Origin: an uncultured Pseudodesulfovibrio sp.
GTDB taxonomy: Bacteria; Desulfobacterota; Desulfovibrionia; Desulfovibrionales; Desulfovibrionaceae
DNA: 15,739 nucleotides
Assembly (NCBI GenBank): GCA_947259235.1
Contig: CAMYLL010000020.1
Location: forward strand, 1-15,739
Direction of reading: 5' to 3'
Shown here: positions 1-7,884 of the stretch, piece by piece
Numbering within the stretch: the first letter of the stretch is position 1
Layout: every line of letters starts with the position of its first letter
Program-made: the position numbers and the translations under genes
The notes under the pieces: model-generated
The model's database searches: none
The model's input: only the letters and a program-made list of their open reading frames with translations
What the model was told of the DNA's origin: nothing

Positions 1-2157
1 CGCCGCGAGCACGTCGGGCGGCGGTCGAAAGCTGGCAGCCTGCGCGTCGTCGTGGCCGTAGCGGCCGAGTCCGGTGAAACCATCGAGCCGTGCCCCGCTG
101 AGCCACGCCGCCAGCTCGGGCGGCACTGTCTCGGCCACCCGGGAGGCGGTCCGGTCCGCCAGGAGCGGGCTGGCCAGACAGCCGCCCTCCAGCCGCAGCC
201 CGGTCCGGGCGTCCACCATGACCCTTCGATGCTCCGTGCATCGGGGCAGGGCCAGGCGCGGCCCGGCCGTGCCCTCCACCGCAAGGGGACAGTCCGGCCC
301 GGCAGGCAGCCCGCTTGAGGCGCACAGGCGCACCGGGCGCAGCCCCGGCCCCGGAGCCAGGCCCAGGTCACGGCTGTGGGGGGCCAGGGCGCGCAGGACG
401 TCGAAGAAGAGCGGCCCGGCATGGGTCGCGCCGGAGATGCCCTTGACCGGCGAGCCGTCCGGGTTGCCCACCCAGACGCCCACGGCCAGGGTCCGGCCGA
501 AACCCACGGCCCATGCGTCGCGGTGGCCGAAGGAGGTTCCTGTCTTCCAGGCCGCGGCCGGGCGGTCCAGGGTCAGCCGCCACGAATCGGGCATGTCCGG
601 CCTGGACACCTCGGCCAGCATCTCCGAAACAACGCGCGCCGCCTCGGGCGAGAACAGCGGCATGGAGGGCGACCCTCCGGCGTCCGTGGTCACCCGCCAG
701 GGCCGATGCGCGCCGCCCTGGCCCAGGGTGGCGTAGAGGTTGGTCAGGTCGAGCAGGCGCACCTCGCACGCCCCGAGCACCAGGGGCAGGCCGTAGCTGG
801 CCGTCGGGCGGTCGATGGTCCGCAGGCCGCCGTCCGTCAGCAGGGCGTGGAACTCGCCCAGCCCGGTCTGTGCCAGCAGGCGCACGGCCGGGACGTTGAG
901 CGAGCGCGTCAGGGCCTGGGCCACGGTGACCCGGCCCGAGAAGGTCCCGGTGTAGTTCTCCGGCGCATATCCGGCGTAGTCCGTGGGCACGTCGAGCAGG
1001 CGCGAGCCAGGCACGGCCAGCCCCTTGTCAAAGGCCAGGGCGTAGAGGAACGGCTTGAGGGTCGAGCCGGGCGAGCGCGGGGCCAGGGTGTTGTTGACCT
1101 GCCCCTGGTGGCGGTCGTCGCCGAAGTCGGCGGACCCGGCCATGGCCAGCACCTCGCGGGTGGAGCGGTCCAGGACCACCACCGCGCCGTTGGTGATGCC
1201 CAGGGAGCGCAGCCCGGTGATGTGGCGGGCCAGCAGCCGCTCCACGGTGCGCTGGCTGGTCAGGTCGAGGGACGTGGTCAGGGTCGGCTCCGCCCCCAGC
1301 TCGGCCCGGGCCAGCAGGCAGAAATGGGGGGCGAGCATGGGCGAGGGGGTGCGGCGGGCCACCATGGGCTGGCGCATGGCCCGGTGAGCCTCGTCCGGGG
1401 CCACGACGCCGCGCCCGGCCAGCAGGGTCAGGACCTGATCGCGCACGGTCATGGCCTCCCGGGGGTGGCGGGCCGGGTTGTAGCGGTTGGGCGCGCGGGG
1501 CAGCACCGCCAGCAGGGCGCATTCGCCCAGGGAGAGCCTGTCCGGCGGCTTGTTGAAGTAGATGCGCGAGGCCGCGCCCACGCCCATGATGTTGCCGCCG
1601 AAGGGCGCGGTGTTGAGGTACGCCTCCAGCAGTTCGGTCTTGGAATGGGTCAGGGAGAGCTGGAGGGCTCGGAATGCCTCGATGAGCTTGGCCCCGACGG
1701 TGCGTTCCCGGGGCTCGGCCATGCGCGCCAGTTGCATGGGAATGGTGGACGCGCCCGAGACCACCCGTCCGGCCAGGGCGTTGGTCCAGGCGGCCCGGAG
1801 AATGGCCAGGGCGTTGACCCCCGGATGGATGAAGAACCATCGGTCTTCGGACTCCACCAGGGCGGTCACCAGCTCGGGCGAAACCTCGTCCAGGGTGACC
1901 GGGAACCGCCACTGGCCGTCGGCTGCGGTGAACCGGCGCAGCTCCACCCCGTGGCGGTCCTCGATGCGCGTCCCCACCGGCGGGGCCAGCCAGTGCGCGG
2001 GGAGCGGAAAGAGCGCGTTCAGGGCCATGAAGGCCAGCCACGCCGCCGCCGGAACGCAGGCAATGAGCGTGAGGGCCTTGAGCCACCCTCTCCATCGAAT
2101 ATGGTTCCCCTGCCGGGGCAGGGCGGTCCCCGGCCCGGGATGCGACGCCTGACCCAT
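1..2157 (-). CDS. pbpC: Penicillin-binding protein 1C, bifunctional glycosyltransferase/transpeptidase (C-terminus off window)
   Basis: Peptidoglycan synthase of the inner membrane with its catalytic domains in the periplasm. 719 codons are visible and the frame is still open at the window edge; E. coli PbpC is about 770 aa, so only the end of the C-terminal domain is missing. The start is ATG at 2157 (MGQASHPG). An in-frame TAG nine bases upstream, which is the stop of the macroglobulin gene, rules out a longer form. Residues about 23-50 form one membrane anchor. The GT51 domain shows EDRWFFIHPG (catalytic E104) and SGASTIPMQLAR (134-145). The transpeptidase domain shows SPGSTLKPF (nucleophile S365, K368), SLN (S419-N421) and KTGTS (538-542), so both activities look intact. 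The last residues in view match the region leading into the BiPBP_C domain. It lies 6 bases after the macroglobulin stop with no clear ribosome site, which suggests translational coupling. The E. coli pair yfhM-pbpC has the same order. Confidence 0.95.
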   Translation of the reverse strand, partial: MGQASHPGPGTALPRQGNHIRWRGWLKALTLIACVPAAAWLAFMALNALFPLPAHWLAPPVGTRIEDRHGVELRRFTAADGQWRFPVTLDEVSPELVTALVESEDRWFFIHPGVNALAILRAAWTNALAGRVVSGASTIPMQLARMAEPRERTVGAKLIEAFRALQLSLTHSKTELLEAYLNTAPFGGNIMGVGAASRIYFNKPPDRLSLGECALLAVLPRAPNRYNPARHPREAMTVRDQVLTLLAGRGVVAPDEAHRAMRQPMVARRTPSPMLAPHFCLLARAELGAEPTLTTSLDLTSQRTVERLLARHITGLRSLGITNGAVVVLDRSTREVLAMAGSADFGDDRHQGQVNNTLAPRSPGSTLKPFLYALAFDKGLAVPGSRLLDVPTDYAGYAPENYTGTFSGRVTVAQALTRSLNVPAVRLLAQTGLGEFHALLTDGGLRTIDRPTASYGLPLVLGACEVRLLDLTNLYATLGQGGAHRPWRVTTDAGGSPSMPLFSPEAARVVSEMLAEVSRPDMPDSWRLTLDRPAAAWKTGTSFGHRDAWAVGFGRTLAVGVWVGNPDGSPVKGISGATHAGPLFFDVLRALAPHSRDLGLAPGPGLRPVRLCASSGLPAGPDCPLAVEGTAGPRLALPRCTEHRRVMVDARTGLRLEGGCLASPLLADRTASRVAETVPPELAAWLSGARLDGFTGLGRYGHDDAQAASFRPPPDVLAA

Positions 2158-2163
2158 GCCGCG

Positions 2164-5100
2164 CTATTTGACCCGGGTCACGGTCAGCGTTCCCGCCTCG
2201 CCAACGGCCAGCAGCGAGGGGTCGTACATGGCCTCCGCCTGGAGCGGCGGCAGGCCGTAGCTGCCCGGGGTCACGGCCCGCAGCTGGGTATAGCCCGCGT
2301 GCCAGCCGGTCGTCTCCAGGTCGGTGAAGAAGAGCACCCGGTCGTCGCGCAGGTCCTGGTGGCCGGTGAGTGGCAGCTCGCCGTCCGGGGCCAGGGGGGC
2401 CGTCTCGGTGGTGTCCAGACGCGGATTCTCCACCTCCAGCCCGGCGGGCAGGAGGCACTGGACCACCACGTTCCCGACCCCCGCGCCGGTGGAGCGCAGT
2501 TCGGTCTTCATGATCACCAGCGCGCCCTGGGCCAGGGCGGCCATGTCCACGGGCGCGCCGTTCCTGTCCATGAAGGAGCGCCGGACCTCCAGCCCCTGGC
2601 TGACGGGGTGCAGGGACTCGGGAGCGGGCACGCCCCGCGTGGTCACGGACCAGTAGGCCGTGGCGTTGTCGCCGCCCAGTTCCACCGTCAGAGGGGCCTC
2701 TCCGGCCACGTCAAAGGACGCATCCGGGACATCGGCAAAGGGATGGTCCGTGTCCCCGGCGGTCAGGCGGCCGCTGAGGGGGGCGCTGCCCGTCTGGGCC
2801 AGGGCTTTGCCCAGGGCCGCAAAGGCCAGCCCGTTCTCCTGGGTGGTTCCCCAGTCCGGGGCGGTCATGCGCTGGGCCACGTCCGCCGCCAGCTCCGGGA
2901 TCATGGCGTCGCCCGGGGCGGCCTCGGTCAGGGCCAGGAGCATCAGGGCGGCGTCGCGCAGGCCGGAGCCCATGCCGCCGCCCGGCTGGCGCGCCTGTGC
3001 CGGAACGGGCCGGTCGGCCAGCAGGGCGTTGAATGAGTCCAGGTCCCCGGCCAGGGCATAGGCACAGCCGAGCAGGGTGCGGGCCACGGGGGTGAGGCTG
3101 GCCAGCCGCTTGTCGCGCAGCTCGTCCATGGAGCCCCGGTCCGGGCGTCCGGCCAGGGCCAGGTCGAAGAGGGCGTAGGCCGTGGGGTCGAGGTCCGGCC
3201 CGCGCGCACCGGCCAGGGCGGGCAGGTGGTCCACGGCGCGCTGGAGCATGCCCGGCGAGGTGTAGCCCGCCCGGTTCGCCTCCAGCAGGAAGTGGGTGAC
3301 ATAGGCGCTGACCCAGGGGGACGGGCTCTCGCCGCCCGGCCAGGGGGCGAACCCGCCGTCGTCGGTCTGCATGGCCAGCAGCCGCATGATGGCGGACTGG
3401 ACCATGAAGGCCGGGCCCTTGTCGGCCAGCCGGGCCGGGGCGTACCGCCGGGCCAGCTCGCCGAAGCGGATGAGCGGGAAGGCGCGGGACGCGGTCTGCT
3501 CTGCGCAGCCGTAGGGGTATGCCAGAAGGCTGTCGAGCTTGCCGGCAAAGCGGGCCAGGGGCAGGCCGCCCAGGACCACGCTGCGGGTCACCGTGCCGGG
3601 CACATAGCCGCTGGCCGCCGGGACCAGCGCGCCGCCCGGGGCCTTCAGGGAGCCGAAGGCCAGCTCCCTTTGATAGGGCGCGGCCGGACGCACGGGCAGG
3701 GTCACGATTACGCGCCGGGTTTCCTCCCGGACGGAAGCGGAGCCGACGGTTGCGGCCGTCACCGTCACCGTTGCGTCTCCGCCTGCGCCGGGCTTGGCCG
3801 CCATGGGCAGGTAGACGGTCTGCTCGCCGCCTGCGGCAAGGCTCAGGGTGGCGGGTTGGGCCGAAGATTCCAGCGCTCCTGTGGCCTCGACGCTCACGGC
3901 GATCTCGGCTGCGGCCCCGGTATCGTTGCGCACGGTGACGGGCATCTCGACTCGGTCACCCGCGGCCATGAAGCGCGGCAGGGTGGGGGTCACGGCCAGG
4001 GGCGAGCGGACCCGGACCATGGCCTGGCCCGTGCCGAACCGCTTGCCGTCCACGGCCACGGCCACCACGCGCAGTGCGCCCTGGAAGTCCGGCAGGGTCA
4101 CGGACCAGCGGGCGGCGCCGTCCGCGTCCACGGTGAGCGGGCCGGACCAGAAGGCCACGGGCGTGACCCGGCGGATGCCCTCGGTGCGCATGAACCGGTT
4201 CTCGGCCAGCATCTCCATGCCGCCGCCCGCGGGCGCGCCGCCCATGACGCGGGCCAGGTCGGGATAGAGCATGGCAAAGGTGTCGTAGCTGGTCACGTCC
4301 AGGGCGCGACGGGCATAGAAGAAAGCAAAGGGATCGGGGTTGTCCGCGCCGGAGAGCTGCATGATGCCCTCGTCCACCGCCGCGATGGTGACCACCGTGC
4401 CGGGACGGGCCGCGCCGCCCAAGTGGACGGCGAGGTCCAGGGTGGTCTCCGGCCGGACCTCGGCCGGGGCGATGACATCCGGCGCGAGCTTGTTGGATAG
4501 GGAGTCGACGGCCAGGGGGATGGCCCCGAAGGCGCGGCCCACGGACCCCTCGGCCACGTCCGACGCCTTGCGCACGAGCAGGGCGGTGACATGGATGTTG
4601 GGGGCATAGGCCCCGGTGACCGGGAAGGCGACCTGTCCGGTGTTGCCGGTCAGCTCAACCACCCGCGTGTCGTTGACGTGGTTGCCCTCCAGGGCCACCA
4701 GCAGGCGGCCGGGGAAGGGGGCGCGGATCTGGATGGTGGCGGTCTCGCCCGGCTGATACTGGTCCTTGTCCGCCACCAGCTCGATGCGGGCCGGGTTCTC
4801 GAGGGCCCAGGGCGAGTAGCCCCAGCCGCCGCAGAAGAACGACGACCGGGCGGACGATCCAGCCTGATCCGAGGCGATCACCACGCTGTAACTGCCGTAG
4901 TCGGGCGGAGTGAAGGCCACGAAGCCTGCGCCGCTGCCCGCCGGAACAGGCTCCTCGGCGATCAGCTCCGGGTCGTTGACAGACTCGTAGCGGTAGCCGC
5001 CCGAGGGGGCCAGCCGGACTACCGTGCGCCAGCGGTCGCGATAGAGCCGGGCGGACAGGGGACCATGGGCGCACGGTGCGCCGTCAGGCCCCACGGCCAC

Positions 5101-7536
5101 AAAGTCGAAGCGCATGGCCTTGCCGGGATCGAACCCCTTTTTCTCCAGGGAGCGCACCCCGAGGTAGTAGGGATAGGGATGGACCACCACCCGCTTGCGG
5201 GCCGTGACGCCGCGTCCGCCCGTCTCGCTGACGCGGCCGTAGATGACGGCCTCCAGGGCGGCCGGGGGCGTCAGCCCGTCCGGGATGGCGATGATGAACT
5301 CGGCCCGGCCCGCGTCGTCCAGCACGGCGTCCTCGGCAAAGACCTCCTGCTGGGCGAACTGCGCCTCCGGGTTGCCGAAGACATAGTCCTCGAACCCCTT
5401 GGCCGTGAACGGGGCGGGGCGCAGCAGCATCCGGGCCGTGACGGGCAGGTTGGCCGCGGCAGGGCCGAAGAGATAGGCGCCGGTCACCTCCGCCCGCACC
5501 TGCTGGCCCGGGGCGAGGCTCTGGGTGTCGGTGGTCACCTCGACCTTGATCCGGTCCGGCATGAACTCCTCGATCTTGAACTGATAGGAGCCGATGACGG
5601 TGTCGCCAGCCGCCAGTTCCAGGGTGTGGCCGCCGGTGAGGGCGTAGTCCGGCACGGCCAGCTCAAAGGGCGCTGTGCCGTCCTGGCCGGTGGTCAGGCG
5701 CAGGGTGCGGACCGTGCGGCCGCGCGGGTCGCGCTGGGTCAGGGTCAGGGGCAGGGAGGCCGGGGCGGTCAGGGAGTCCTTCCTGACCACGGCCAGACCG
5801 TGCAGGGTCTCGCCGGGGCGGTAGAGGTCGCGCTCGCCGTAGAGGAAGGCGCGCAGCCCGCTCTCCTGCGCGCTGACGCCGGAGACGTCGAGCCCGGTTG
5901 TGTCCACCGCCGCGCGGGACAGGAGCAGGAAGGCGAAGTCGTCGCCCTGCTCGGCCAGGATCATGAAGGGCGCTCCGGCGGGCTGCTCCGCCCGGTCGGC
6001 GGGGAGCGTGATCCGCGCCGCGCCGCGCGCGTCGGTCGCGGCCGTGCCCAACCGCTGGTTCTTGTCGCTGAGCAGGGTCAGCCGCACGCCCGGGAGCGGG
6101 GCGAGGGAGGTGTTGGACACCGCCCAGACCAGGTAGCCCGAGGCGTCGCCCTTGGCCATCAGGCCTATGTCTGTGAGGGCGATCCAGCGCTTGACCCCGC
6201 TCTGGCCCGGGATGGCCGCGCTGAGCTTGAACAGCCCGCGTTCGCCGGACAGGACGTCCTTGAGGCGTTCGTTCAGGCGCACGGGGACGCGCACGGTCCG
6301 GTTGCGCTCGCCCGTGGTGCGGAGGGTGGTCTCGAACACCTTGCCGCCCAGGGAATAGGGCACGTCCACGTAGTCCCACTGGTCCTCGAAGAGGCGGCTG
6401 CCATATTCGCTGAGCATGGAAAAGATGTTGTTGGGGTAGACGCGGTCCAGGCGCAGGGTGACGGCATCGGTATTGACCGCTGTCAGGGCCAGCCCGGCGG
6501 TGCGAGACCGGGGCAGGAACAGGCCCGAGCCCACGAAGTCCACGGCCGGAGCCACGTCGGGCACGGTGAGGGCCGCGGTCCCGGTTGCGCCCAGGAGTGC
6601 GCCGTCGGCCGCGGTCAGCCCCTGGCGCACAGTGACGGAATACTTGGCCCCGGGGGCGAACCCGCCCTGGAGCATGAGCACGGAGCCGTCGGCGGACAGG
6701 GTGTAGTCCGTCTTCGGCTCCACCGAGATGAAGGGCGCGGCGGACCGGGCGTCCATGGGCGTGGAAAATGTCAGCCGGATGCCGGAGCCGGTGGGCGACG
6801 ACCAGGCGTCCGCGCCGCGATAGGCGAGGACCGGGTCCAGGCGCACCGGGATGGAGGCGGTCGTGTCGCGCTTCAGGGCCAGGGCGGACCCGGCCATCTT
6901 CAGCCCGGCGTCGATGGTCAGGCGGTAGGTGCGGCCCTCCACGGTCTTGGTCACCGGATCGGAGCGCAGCTCGATGTAGCTGGAGCTCCACGAGGTCATG
7001 GCCTGGAGGGGCACGGCGCTGTTGTCGGCCGCGTCCTCCAGCCGGACATGGGCCAGCAGGTCCTCGGGCGAGACTGCGGAGCTGAAGCGCAGGACCGCCA
7101 TGATCACCGCGCTGCCGGGCCGCCCGCCCGCCCGCTCGGACAGCTCCACGGAGAGCACCGAGAATGTGCCGGTCTGCACGGTGACGGTCTGCTCGCCCGC
7201 CAGCTTCAGGGCCGGGGCCAGGGTCACGGTGTATTCCGTGTCCTCCTTGAGGGGGCTTTCGGGCGTGAAGCGCAGCAGGTAGGGGTTGCTCCAGGTCCAT
7301 TCGCCATCTGTCCCGGGGGCCAGGGTGGCGGCGTTCCCGGCGGCCATGGCGGCCGTGTCCACCGGCCCGGTCAGCTCCACCTCCAGGGCCGAGCGGTCCG
7401 GGCCGACCCGGAGCGCCTTGACCGAGGGCCGGGCATCACCCGGCAGGGAGGGGGTGCGCGCGATCCAGACGGCCTGGGCGGCCACGGCCAGGACCAGGGC
7501 GACGATGACGAGGGTCTTCAACTTGGCGACGTTCAT
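2164..7536 (-). CDS. yfhM: Bacterial alpha-2-macroglobulin, thioester-containing (YfhM type)
   Basis: Large periplasmic protease trap, 1790 aa (E. coli YfhM is about 1650). Start ATG 7536 is preceded by GGAGGT with a 6-base spacer; the frame is open for 100 more codons upstream, but those look non-coding. Residues 1-27 are a hydrophobic signal or anchor (KTLVIVALVLAVAAQAVW). There is no lipobox cysteine, unlike the lipoprotein form in E. coli. Visible landmarks in order: Ig-like N-terminal repeats; FLYGERDLYRPGETL (564-578), the signature of the MG2-type domain; GWGYSPWALENP (904-915) next to DKDQYQPGETA; a Gly/Met-rich flexible stretch (1096-1122) that could be the bait region; the A2M family block TPVAFWSG...LPDFQGALR (from 1125); the thioester GCAEQ with C1344 and Q1347 at the start of the thioester domain; and a C-terminal macroglobulin domain ending in PPLQAEAMYDP. 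By family knowledge, bait cleavage exposes the thioester, which bonds to the protease. It is first in an operon with pbpC. Confidence 0.95.
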   Translation of the reverse strand: MNVAKLKTLVIVALVLAVAAQAVWIARTPSLPGDARPSVKALRVGPDRSALEVELTGPVDTAAMAAGNAATLAPGTDGEWTWSNPYLLRFTPESPLKEDTEYTVTLAPALKLAGEQTVTVQTGTFSVLSVELSERAGGRPGSAVIMAVLRFSSAVSPEDLLAHVRLEDAADNSAVPLQAMTSWSSSYIELRSDPVTKTVEGRTYRLTIDAGLKMAGSALALKRDTTASIPVRLDPVLAYRGADAWSSPTGSGIRLTFSTPMDARSAAPFISVEPKTDYTLSADGSVLMLQGGFAPGAKYSVTVRQGLTAADGALLGATGTAALTVPDVAPAVDFVGSGLFLPRSRTAGLALTAVNTDAVTLRLDRVYPNNIFSMLSEYGSRLFEDQWDYVDVPYSLGGKVFETTLRTTGERNRTVRVPVRLNERLKDVLSGERGLFKLSAAIPGQSGVKRWIALTDIGLMAKGDASGYLVWAVSNTSLAPLPGVRLTLLSDKNQRLGTAATDARGAARITLPADRAEQPAGAPFMILAEQGDDFAFLLLSRAAVDTTGLDVSGVSAQESGLRAFLYGERDLYRPGETLHGLAVVRKDSLTAPASLPLTLTQRDPRGRTVRTLRLTTGQDGTAPFELAVPDYALTGGHTLELAAGDTVIGSYQFKIEEFMPDRIKVEVTTDTQSLAPGQQVRAEVTGAYLFGPAAANLPVTARMLLRPAPFTAKGFEDYVFGNPEAQFAQQEVFAEDAVLDDAGRAEFIIAIPDGLTPPAALEAVIYGRVSETGGRGVTARKRVVVHPYPYYLGVRSLEKKGFDPGKAMRFDFVAVGPDGAPCAHGPLSARLYRDRWRTVVRLAPSGGYRYESVNDPELIAEEPVPAGSGAGFVAFTPPDYGSYSVVIASDQAGSSARSSFFCGGWGYSPWALENPARIELVADKDQYQPGETATIQIRAPFPGRLLVALEGNHVNDTRVVELTGNTGQVAFPVTGAYAPNIHVTALLVRKASDVAEGSVGRAFGAIPLAVDSLSNKLAPDVIAPAEVRPETTLDLAVHLGGAARPGTVVTIAAVDEGIMQLSGADNPDPFAFFYARRALDVTSYDTFAMLYPDLARVMGGAPAGGGMEMLAENRFMRTEGIRRVTPVAFWSGPLTVDADGAARWSVTLPDFQGALRVVAVAVDGKRFGTGQAMVRVRSPLAVTPTLPRFMAAGDRVEMPVTVRNDTGAAAEIAVSVEATGALESSAQPATLSLAAGGEQTVYLPMAAKPGAGGDATVTVTAATVGSASVREETRRVIVTLPVRPAAPYQRELAFGSLKAPGGALVPAASGYVPGTVTRSVVLGGLPLARFAGKLDSLLAYPYGCAEQTASRAFPLIRFGELARRYAPARLADKGPAFMVQSAIMRLLAMQTDDGGFAPWPGGESPSPWVSAYVTHFLLEANRAGYTSPGMLQRAVDHLPALAGARGPDLDPTAYALFDLALAGRPDRGSMDELRDKRLASLTPVARTLLGCAYALAGDLDSFNALLADRPVPAQARQPGGGMGSGLRDAALMLLALTEAAPGDAMIPELAADVAQRMTAPDWGTTQENGLAFAALGKALAQTGSAPLSGRLTAGDTDHPFADVPDASFDVAGEAPLTVELGGDNATAYWSVTTRGVPAPESLHPVSQGLEVRRSFMDRNGAPVDMAALAQGALVIMKTELRSTGAGVGNVVVQCLLPAGLEVENPRLDTTETAPLAPDGELPLTGHQDLRDDRVLFFTDLETTGWHAGYTQLRAVTPGSYGLPPLQAEAMYDPSLLAVGEAGTLTVTRVK

Positions 7537-7571
7537 GGAGCTACCTCCGGCTCGATCAGGGGGGGGACGAT

Positions 7572-7591
7572 GCCGGGCAATCACACCCGGC
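7572..7591 (-). promoter_or_regulatory. Stem-loop in the leader of the macroglobulin gene
   Basis: GCCGGG (7572-7577) and CCCGGC (7586-7591) are perfect 6-base complements around an 8-base loop. The element lies 36 bases ahead of the macroglobulin start and outside its ribosome site (7543-7548). It could be an mRNA hairpin or a protein-binding palindrome; nothing distinguishes these. Stems of this size arise by chance in GC-rich DNA. Confidence 0.3.
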
Positions 7592-7605
7592 GTTCTCCTG
7601 GACGA

Positions 7606-7614
7606 AGTATCACA
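7606..7614 (-). promoter_or_regulatory. Possible extended -10 promoter for macroglobulin-pbpC
   Basis: On the minus strand this reads TGTGATACT. GATACT matches four of six bases of the sigma-70 -10 box and has the upstream TG of an extended -10. No good -35 box is found 17 bases upstream (GCTGGC there). Transcription would start roughly 60-65 bases before the macroglobulin start, leaving the 7572-7591 stem-loop in the leader. This is a weak call from pattern alone. Confidence 0.25.
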
Positions 7615-7742
7615 GGTGAACCGGCTGTGCCAGCGCGGGGAGACCTGGAGCGACGCTTTCCTTCCTTCCGGTTTTGGCGCGGCATCCGGTGGCATGCGGT
7701 TATTCGATAGGGGTGGCCCCGGCCGGGATGAGATGGGGGGAA

Positions 7743-7769
7743 CCCCTGTCGGACGGGCCTTGACAGGGG
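7743..7769. promoter_or_regulatory. Perfect inverted repeat, candidate operator
   Basis: CCCCTGTC (7743-7750) and GACAGGGG (7762-7769) are exact reverse complements with an 11-base spacer, giving a 27-base dyad. It sits mid-way in the divergent region, and its right arm overlaps a consensus-like TTGACA (7760-7765). Size and symmetry suit a dimeric repressor or activator, but no regulator gene is in the window and no second copy was found. It is unlike an intrinsic terminator because neither side is followed by a T-run. Confidence 0.4.
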
Positions 7770-7791
7770 GGGTGGTTTTCGCCAGTGTCCG

Positions 7792-7819
7792 TTGACGAGT
7801 ATCCAATAAACGGTACATC
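7792..7819 (+). promoter_or_regulatory. Possible sigma-70 promoter for RND pump operon
   Basis: TTGACG (7792-7797) matches five of six bases of the -35 box. After 16 bases comes TACATC (7814-7819), which matches three of six bases of the -10 box. Transcription would start near 7826, about 190 bases before the adaptor gene. The alternative -35 TTGACA at 7760-7765 has no acceptable -10 at 16-18 bases. Low confidence. Confidence 0.25.
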
Positions 7820-7849
7820 GGCGGTGTTTTTTCCACCTGTCGTTCGAGC

Positions 7850-7867
7850 TGCGCCGACTGCGGCGCA
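7850..7867 (+). promoter_or_regulatory. Perfect stem-loop in RND pump leader
   Basis: TGCGCCG (7850-7856) pairs fully with CGGCGCA (7861-7867) around a 4-base loop ACTG. It would lie early in the pump mRNA if the 7792-7819 promoter is right. It is followed by TAAGGATGAG rather than by T residues, so it is not a standard terminator. It directly precedes the short reading frame starting at 7873 or 7885. Confidence 0.35.
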
Positions 7868-7884
7868 TAAGGATGAGAAGCCCC

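Noticed and set aside
376..3036. 886-codon open frame on the plus strand
   Set aside because: It is antisense to pbpC and the macroglobulin gene, is built of Gly/Gln/His/Arg-rich text with no domain, and arises from GC-rich codon bias on the opposite strand.
7615..7640. Sigma-54-like site on the minus strand (CTGGCACAGCCGGTTCACC)
   Set aside because: The TGGCAC half is good, but the required TTGC/GC element at the right spacing is absent.
4591..7710. 1039-codon open frame on the plus strand
   Set aside because: Antisense to the macroglobulin gene, low-complexity Gly/Gln/Val/His composition, no membrane segment or motif. A shadow frame.
7537..7836. 100-codon N-terminal extension of the macroglobulin
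   Set aside because: The signal-like helix follows the ATG at 7536, which has GGAGGT 6 bases upstream; the extension would bury it and has no family sequence.
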